Of a stretch of 64,000 nucleotides of DNA, positions 58,765 to 64,000 are shown in pieces. Each line of letters starts with the position of its first letter. Positions within the stretch are counted from its first letter, which is position 1. The notes beneath the pieces are model-generated. The model saw only the letters and a list, made by a program, of their open reading frames with translations. It did no database searches and was not told the origin of the DNA. A program made the translations under genes and the position numbers. Origin of the DNA: Sneathiella marina (GTDB lineage Bacteria; Pseudomonadota; Alphaproteobacteria; Sneathiellales; Sneathiellaceae). Location of the stretch: NCBI RefSeq assembly GCF_023746535.1, contig NZ_CP098747.1, forward strand, positions 2,192,501 to 2,256,500. Reading direction: 5' to 3'.

Positions 58765-60168
58765 ATGGTTGCTAAAGTATTGGAAATGATCAAGGAAAAC
58801 GAAGTCGAATATGTAGACCTTCGTTTTACCGACCCTAAAGGAAAATGGCAGCATCTTGCCATGCATGTTGATGTTGTCGACGAAGACATGTTTGAAGACG
58901 GTGTTATGTTTGATGGATCGTCCATCACCGGCTGGAAAGCCATTAACGAATCTGACATGACATTGATGCCTGACGCCTCCTCTGCTGTCATGGATGCCTT
59001 CGCGGCACGTTCAACACTCATTGTTTTTTGCGACATTCTGGACCCTTTGAGCGGCGAAAGTTACGAACGCGACCCGCGCTCTGTCGCCAAGAAAGCAGAA
59101 GCTTTCCTCGCCAGCACCGGCGTTGGGGACACCATCAACATGGGCCCGGAAATGGAATTCTTCATGTTTGATGATGTCCAGTTTGCAAATGACAGTCACC
59201 ATACTTTCTACAAATTGGGCGACAGCGAAGCACCACATATGACCGGCGAAGACATGGAAGGTGGCAATCATGGTCACCGTCCGCGCGTAAAAGGCGGGTA
59301 TTTCCCAGTACAGCCTGTTGATAGTGGCGCTGACATTCGCGGTGAAATGGTTTCTGTCTGTAAGGAAATGGGCATCGGCGTTGAAAAACACCATCACGAA
59401 GTTGCCCCAAGCCAGCATGAACTGGGTATGAAATTCAACACCTTGGTATCTGCTGCCGATGAAATCCAAATTCAGAAATATGTCGTGCATAATGTAGCCC
59501 ATGCATATGGCAAGACGGCAACCTTTATGCCAAAACCTGTCTCAGGTGATAACGGCTCCGGCATGCATACCCATCAGTCAATCTGGAAAGACGGCAAACC
59601 CGTCTTCGCCGGTTCCGGATATGCGGACCTGTCCGAAACTGCCCTGTTTTATATCGGCGGGATCATCAAGCATGCGAAAGCGATCAACGCCTTCACAAAT
59701 GCTGGAACAAACTCCTACAAGCGTTTGATCCCGGGATTTGAAGCGCCTGTGCTTCTGGCATATTCCGCCCGCAACCGGTCCGCCTCTTGCCGGATCCCCT
59801 ACTCCCCAAGCCCGAACGGCAAGCGCGTTGAAATCCGCTTCCCCGATTGCACGGCAAATCCTTATCTGGCTTTCGCGGCCATGATGATGGCAGGCATGGA
59901 TGGCATCCAGAATAAAATCCACCCGGGCGATGCCATGGACAAGGATTTGTATGATCTGCCGCCGGAGGAACTCAAAGACATTCCAACAGTTTGCGGATCG
60001 CTTCGCGAAGCATTGGAATCCCTTGATGCCGACCGGGAATTCCTGAAAAAGGGCGGCGTCTTCACAGAAGACATGATCGACGCGTATCTAGCCATGAAAT
60101 GGGAAGAAGTTTTCGCCTTCGAACATGCACCGCACCCGGTTGAGTTCGACATGTATTTCAGTGTCTAG
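58765..60168 (+). CDS. glnA: Glutamine synthetase type I
   Basis: GlnA makes glutamine from glutamate, ammonia and ATP as a dodecamer. The 467-residue protein has DGSSITGW (about 51-58), the metal-binding MGPEMEFF and the ATP-binding [16 protein letters not shown]. The adenylylation site is Tyr396 in [10 protein letters not shown], so activity should be controlled by GlnE. GTT-AAA-rich spacer and AGAGAGA precede the ATG. It is followed by a strong terminator. Confidence 0.98.
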   Translation: MVAKVLEMIKENEVEYVDLRFTDPKGKWQHLAMHVDVVDEDMFEDGVMFDGSSITGWKAINESDMTLMPDASSAVMDAFAARSTLIVFCDILDPLSGESYERDPRSVAKKAEAFLASTGVGDTINMGPEMEFFMFDDVQFANDSHHTFYKLGDSEAPHMTGEDMEGGNHGHRPRVKGGYFPVQPVDSGADIRGEMVSVCKEMGIGVEKHHHEVAPSQHELGMKFNTLVSAADEIQIQKYVVHNVAHAYGKTATFMPKPVSGDNGSGMHTHQSIWKDGKPVFAGSGYADLSETALFYIGGIIKHAKAINAFTNAGTNSYKRLIPGFEAPVLLAYSARNRSASCRIPYSPSPNGKRVEIRFPDCTANPYLAFAAMMMAGMDGIQNKIHPGDAMDKDLYDLPPEELKDIPTVCGSLREALESLDADREFLKKGGVFTEDMIDAYLAMKWEEVFAFEHAPHPVEFDMYFSV

Positions 60169-60192
60169 TCACAAATACCTATAACAAAGAAG

Positions 60193-60221
60193 AGGCCGCA
60201 TTCAGTATGCGGCCTTTTTTT
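60193..60221 (+). terminator. Intrinsic terminator of glnA
   Basis: A perfect 9-base-pair stem (AGGCCGCAT/ATGCGGCCT) with a five-base loop is followed by seven T residues, 24 bases past the glnA stop. Confidence 0.93.
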
Positions 60222-60275
60222 GTCCGAAAGACGTTTTCTTTGAAATCGCCTTCAAGAAACACAACCCGTATTTTA

Positions 60276-60647
60276 TTATTCAATCACGCGGGGACGACCC
60301 TCATCGTCAATGGCGACAAAAACATAGGTCCCTTCCGTAACTTTTATTTCCTCTGAATCCAGCTTACGGGCGACAATGGTTGTTAGTTTGACGGCCACGG
60401 ATGTGCGGCCGACACGCTCTATTTCCCCATAAATACTGACGATATCCCCAACTTTAATCGGTTGATGAAATGTCATTGCCTCGACTGCGACCGTGACCGC
60501 CCGTCCTTTAACCTGCCGTGCTGCCATGATGCCGCCGGCGATATCCATTTGCGACAGCACCCAGCCGCCGAAAATATCACCGTTACTGTTGCAATCGCTC
60601 GGTTGCGGTGCGGTACGTATAACTGGGTCACGGAATTCAGGTGTCAT
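60276..60647 (-). CDS. Acyl-CoA thioesterase, YciA-like
   Basis: This hot-dog fold enzyme hydrolyses acyl-CoA. From the ATG at 60647 it has 123 residues. The motif NSNGDIFGGWVLSQMD (about 20-35) with its Asn, Asp and Gly-Gly is typical of YciA and the acyl-CoA hydrolases with a catalytic aspartate. MTFHQPIKVGD supplies the second half of the site. It converges on glnA, with the terminator between, and is divergent from parE. Confidence 0.92.
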   Translation of the reverse strand: MTPEFRDPVIRTAPQPSDCNSNGDIFGGWVLSQMDIAGGIMAARQVKGRAVTVAVEAMTFHQPIKVGDIVSIYGEIERVGRTSVAVKLTTIVARKLDSEEIKVTEGTYVFVAIDDEGRPRVIE

Positions 60648-60765
60648 GATCTTTAAGCTTCCTAATTTCGACAAATTCAGAGTATAACTTATACACTTTC
60701 ATCCTGATGAGAGAATAGAATTTTACATAACCATTTGTTATCCATTTAGTCAGTGAATTGCCTGT

Positions 60766-62727
60766 ATGTCCGATCTTTTTCAGCAACCGAAATCCGAAAG
60801 CACCGATTACTCCGCGAAAGACATTGAAGTCCTTGAAGGGCTTGAGCCGGTTCGCATGCGCCCGGGGATGTATATTGGAGGCACCGATGAGCGGGCGCGC
60901 CATCATTTGGCTGCGGAAGTACTGGATAACTCCATGGACGAAGCTGTCGCGGGGTTTGCTTCACGGATTGATGTGGAGCTGATGGCGGACGGATCGCTGG
61001 CCATTCGCGATAATGGCCGCGGTATTCCCATCGACCGGCATCCCAAATACAAGGATAAATCAGCGTTGGAAGTTATCCTGACAACTCTCCATTCAGGTGG
61101 CAAGTTCTCCAACAAGGTTTATCATACCGCTGGCGGCCTGCATGGTGTGGGTGTGTCTGTGGTTAATGCACTGTCCGATCGTATGACCGTGGAAGTGGCC
61201 CGTGACAAGGAGCTCTGGCGCCAAGAATATTCGCGCGGGATCCCGCAAACCAAGCTGGAAAAAATCGGCGCCGCGCCTAATCGCCGCGGCACAAGCATCC
61301 ATTTTCATCCCGATCCTGAAATCTTTGAGGCGGGAACGGCCTTGCGCCCCGGCAAACTTTATAAACTGGTGCGTTCCAAGGCCTATCTGTTCCGCGGTGT
61401 GGAAATTCGCTGGAAAGCAGCACCCGAGCTGATCAAGGATGAAACCCCGGAAGAAGCGGTTTTGCATTTCCCAGGCGGCCTTCGGGATTTTCTCGACGCC
61501 TCTTTGGATAAACGGCAAACCGTAACCACCGAACCCTTTGCCGGTCGTGTTGAAATCGAAGGCGACCGGGGCCGCGTGGAATGGGCTATCGCCTGGCCTG
61601 CCGATAATCAGTCTTTCCTCAACTCTTATTGTAATACGGTGCCAACCCCCGAAGGTGGAACCCATGAACTGGGATTTCGCGGCGCCATGATGCGGGGCCT
61701 TAAGGCCTATGGAGACCTGATCAATAACAAGAAGGCTGCGCAAATTACCGCCGAAGATATTCTCGCCGGTGCCTGTAGTGTGCTCTCTGTCTTTATTCCT
61801 GATCCGCAATTTCAGGGCCAGACCAAGGAAAAGCTTACAACAACTGAAGCAACCCGGATTGTTGATTTGGCCATCAAGGATCATTTTGACAACTGGCTCG
61901 CCGCCGCGCCGGATCAAGCCAATAATCTGTTAGGCTGGGTGATAGAGAAGTCGGAGGAGCGCCTGCGCCGGCGTCAGGAAAAGGAAACCAGCCGCAAGAC
62001 CGCGACCAGTCGCTTACGCCTGCCCGGAAAGCTTGCCGACTGTAGTCAAAGCGGCAAGGAAGGTACGGAGATATTCATCGTCGAGGGTGATTCCGCGGGC
62101 GGCTCAGCAAAGCAGGGGCGCAACCGGAAAACACAGGCAATCCTGCCATTGCGCGGCAAGATCCTGAACGTCGCCTCAGCCGGGGCTGACAAAATCAAGG
62201 CCAATCAGGAGCTGAAAGATCTTATTCAGGCGCTGGGATGTGGACTACGTGATAAATATCGCGATGAAGATTTGCGCTATGAGAAAGTCATCATCATGAC
62301 TGACGCCGATGTGGACGGGGCACATATCGCTTCCTTGCTCATGACATTCTTTTACCGGGAAATGCGGCAATTGATCACCGATGGACATCTTTATCTGGCG
62401 CAACCGCCCTTGTTCCGTATCTCGCAAGGCGGCAAGACACTCTATGCCATGGATGATGCAGATAAAGACAAGCTGATGGAAACAGAATTTACCGGCCGCG
62501 GAAAAATAGATATCAGCCGCTTCAAGGGGTTGGGAGAAATGCCTCCCGCACAACTTAAAGAAACAACCATGAACCCGGACAAGCGCGTCTTGTTGAAAGT
62601 CGATGTTCCCCTTGAAGAGTTTGGCGAAACCGCCGACCGGGTTGAAAGCCTAATGGGGAAAAAGCCAGAACTGCGGTTTTCCTTTATTCAGGAGAATGCC
62701 CGTTTCGTTGAAGACATCGACGTTTAA
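60766..62727 (+). CDS. parE: DNA topoisomerase IV subunit B
   Basis: ParE is the ATPase subunit that, with ParC, unlinks replicated chromosomes. The 653-residue protein has the GHKL ATPase with Glu51, Asn54 and Asp58 (AEVLDNSMDEA), the TAGGLHGVGVSVVNAL lid, a transducer domain, and a Toprim domain with EGDSAGGSAKQGRNRKTQ (from about 441) and DADVDGAHI. The length fits ParE; GyrB is about 150 residues longer. No strong Shine-Dalgarno sequence is seen before the ATG. parC is not in the window. Confidence 0.95.
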   Translation: MSDLFQQPKSESTDYSAKDIEVLEGLEPVRMRPGMYIGGTDERARHHLAAEVLDNSMDEAVAGFASRIDVELMADGSLAIRDNGRGIPIDRHPKYKDKSALEVILTTLHSGGKFSNKVYHTAGGLHGVGVSVVNALSDRMTVEVARDKELWRQEYSRGIPQTKLEKIGAAPNRRGTSIHFHPDPEIFEAGTALRPGKLYKLVRSKAYLFRGVEIRWKAAPELIKDETPEEAVLHFPGGLRDFLDASLDKRQTVTTEPFAGRVEIEGDRGRVEWAIAWPADNQSFLNSYCNTVPTPEGGTHELGFRGAMMRGLKAYGDLINNKKAAQITAEDILAGACSVLSVFIPDPQFQGQTKEKLTTTEATRIVDLAIKDHFDNWLAAAPDQANNLLGWVIEKSEERLRRRQEKETSRKTATSRLRLPGKLADCSQSGKEGTEIFIVEGDSAGGSAKQGRNRKTQAILPLRGKILNVASAGADKIKANQELKDLIQALGCGLRDKYRDEDLRYEKVIIMTDADVDGAHIASLLMTFFYREMRQLITDGHLYLAQPPLFRISQGGKTLYAMDDADKDKLMETEFTGRGKIDISRFKGLGEMPPAQLKETTMNPDKRVLLKVDVPLEEFGETADRVESLMGKKPELRFSFIQENARFVEDIDV

Positions 62728-62765
62728 ACCTGTAACCGCCGAAAATACGCAACAACCTATTTGCC

Positions 62766-63470
62766 TTATCGAGCCAGCCAGATCCGCATGATTTCCGTCG
62801 TCTTCTCCGGCCTCTCCATGGTCGGCAGATGTCCGCAATCGGGAATTTCAGTATATACAGCGGTTGGGATCTCAATGGCCATCTCCCGCTGGATTTGCGG
62901 CGGGATCAGTGCATCCTGGGCACCCGCCAGAACCAAGGTTGGGCACTGGATATCCTTCAGTATACCGGTCAGCTCCTCGCGTTCCAGCAACGCCTTTTCC
63001 TGTCGAATAAAGGCTTCTTTTCCAATATCTTCGGCCATTTTATAAATGCGTTCAGTTAAAATATCGTCGGTCAGCCGCGACGGATGTATCAGCATGGGCA
63101 GCAGGGTTTCCGTGACCCCCTTGAAGGTCTTCCCCCGTTCCACCAGTTTAATAAAGTCCTGTCGGCGCTGCCGCTCAATGGGGGTGTCATTAATGGGCCG
63201 ACTATCCATTATCGCCAGATGGGTCACCCGTTCCGGTGCCTGTCGCACGATTTCGAGGGCGATATAACCGCCCATGGACAATCCGGCGAGAGCAAAAGTC
63301 GGAGGCGCCGACGCCAGAAACCGGGCGGCAATGGCAGGCATCCGATCATCTTTGGTGTGATCAGCAACCATAATAGAGTACTGATTTTCAAATGCCGAAA
63401 TCTGTTCACGCCATAAATCAGCAGTGCATAACAGGCCGGGAACGAGGACTAACGAAGGTTTTTCTGTCAT
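62766..63470 (-). CDS. Alpha/beta hydrolase
   Basis: The 234-residue protein has the canonical triad: Ser65 in GLSMGG, Asp186 in GAQDALIP and His214 in DCGHLPTMERPE. The oxyanion strand is LVLVPGLLCTADLW. It resembles 3-oxoadipate enol-lactonase and related small esterases, but the substrate is unknown. It converges on parE with a gap of 38 bases and is divergent from the helicase gene. Confidence 0.92.
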   Translation of the reverse strand: MTEKPSLVLVPGLLCTADLWREQISAFENQYSIMVADHTKDDRMPAIAARFLASAPPTFALAGLSMGGYIALEIVRQAPERVTHLAIMDSRPINDTPIERQRRQDFIKLVERGKTFKGVTETLLPMLIHPSRLTDDILTERIYKMAEDIGKEAFIRQEKALLEREELTGILKDIQCPTLVLAGAQDALIPPQIQREMAIEIPTAVYTEIPDCGHLPTMERPEKTTEIMRIWLAR

Positions 63471-63670
63471 TTTCGTCTAATTTGTTGTAATATAATGGAT
63501 GATTCTGCCAATTTTGTTGTTATCACCTGTACAACGGCTGGTGTCGCCTGAGAACAAAATTCTTTAAAATGTGCCATTTAGGCGGAATTTAACCGTTTTA
63601 CACCGGTATTATTAGAAAATACGCAGGAAACGTTTGACAGAGCGCCCCTTTTCACTAAATTGCGCAATGT

Positions 63671-63698
63671 TTTACAGACTTTACACCATTTTTATACG
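63671..63698 (+). promoter_or_regulatory. Candidate promoter of the DEAD-box helicase gene
   Basis: TTTACA (63671-63676), 16 bases and TATACG (63693-63698) would start RNA near 63705, only about eight bases before the ATG. A further pair, TTGACA and TAAATT 16 bases apart (63634-63661), would give a leader of about 45 bases. Either may be used. Confidence 0.38.
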
Positions 63699-63712
63699 GC
63701 AGTTCTTAATAT

Positions 63713-64000
63713 ATGAATTTTGCAGATCTCGGCTTAAGCCCTGAAGTTTTGAAAGCAGTCGGGGATTCCGGATACGACACCCCTACTCCCATCCAAGAAA
63801 AAGCCATCCCTTATGTTCTTATGGGGCGGGATGTGCTTGGTACGGCGCAAACTGGTACTGGTAAGACAGCAAGTTTTACGCTGCCGATGATTGATATCCT
63901 GGCCTCCGGTCAAGCAAAATCCAGAATGCCACGTTCCCTGATCCTAGAACCAACACGTGAGTTGGCCGCCCAGGTAGCGGATAATTTCGAAAATTACGGA
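63713..64000 (+). CDS. DEAD-box RNA helicase, N-terminal part (runs off the window)
   Basis: The 96 visible residues hold the Q motif ([11 protein letters not shown], about 19-29), Walker A AQTGTGKT (about 46-53) and motif Ia PTRELAAQ (about 82-89). They match the RhlE-like group of ATP-dependent RNA helicases, which act in ribosome assembly and RNA decay. The subclass needs the missing C terminus. No Shine-Dalgarno sequence is seen before the ATG, so a short leader or leaderless start is possible. Confidence 0.93.
   Translation, partial: MNFADLGLSPEVLKAVGDSGYDTPTPIQEKAIPYVLMGRDVLGTAQTGTGKTASFTLPMIDILASGQAKSRMPRSLILEPTRELAAQVADNFENYG

Overview
The window reads as chromosomal core sequence from an alphaproteobacterium of moderate GC. 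The evidence is gene order and gene type: the lpxB-lpxI-lpxA-fabZ-lpxD-ompH-bamA-rseP-dxr-cdsA-uppS-frr-pyrH-tsf-rpsB block, dnaE next to lolD-lolC and a short proS, the nuoA-N operon running into birA-coaX-rnj-mce, then hupB-lon-clpX-clpP-tig and glnB-glnA. LpxI replaces LpxH, and a 35-codon gene carries an alphaproteobacterial LexA box (GTTC-N7-GTTC). tRNA-His keeps the standard G-1:C73 pair, which argues against the alphaproteobacterial lineages that lost it. Order-level placement (Sneathiella- or Rhodospirillales-like) is only a guess.

Layout. Bases 1-15,125 (minus strand): lipid A synthesis, outer-membrane assembly, isoprenoid and phospholipid genes, ribosome recycling, UMP kinase and the rpsB-tsf operon with a strong terminator. 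15,318-22,420: dnaE, an unannotated SOS-type micropeptide gene, lolD, lolC, proS. 22,531-26,892: a secreted unknown, a DUF1467 membrane protein, methylmalonyl-CoA epimerase, RNase J, type III pantothenate kinase, BirA. 26,892-41,054: thirteen nuo genes in order A, B, C, D, E, F, G, H, I, J, K, L, M, N. 41,262-42,711: tRNA-Asp, one plus-strand short-chain dehydrogenase, tRNA-Val. 42,824-49,443: HU, Lon, ClpX, ClpP, trigger factor. 49,537-54,979: tRNA-Leu, a small unknown, Nnr, an amidase, a small membrane protein, a PhyH-family oxygenase, tRNA-His. 55,039-64,000: a divergent pair of PLP aminotransferases, slyX, a DUF3253 gene, glnB-glnA, a thioesterase, parE, an alpha/beta hydrolase and the start of a DEAD-box helicase.

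How they work together. The first block builds the outer membrane: lipid A, the BAM complex, the Skp chaperone and site-2 protease control, with undecaprenyl-PP and CDP-diacylglycerol supply. The nuo block is the complete proton-pumping NADH dehydrogenase. The HU-Lon-Clp-TF block handles protein quality control. glnB-glnA is the nitrogen assimilation pair behind a sigma-54-type promoter.

The most interesting item lies between lolD and dnaE. A promoter with TTGACA and CATTAT boxes 17 bases apart has a GAAC-N7-GAAC LexA box filling its spacer. It is followed by a strong Shine-Dalgarno sequence and a 35-residue, probably membrane-inserted peptide with a GxxxG motif. This resembles, in concept, the Caulobacter SOS division inhibitor SidA. 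No terminator is visible before dnaE, and a perfect DnaA box sits between the two genes.
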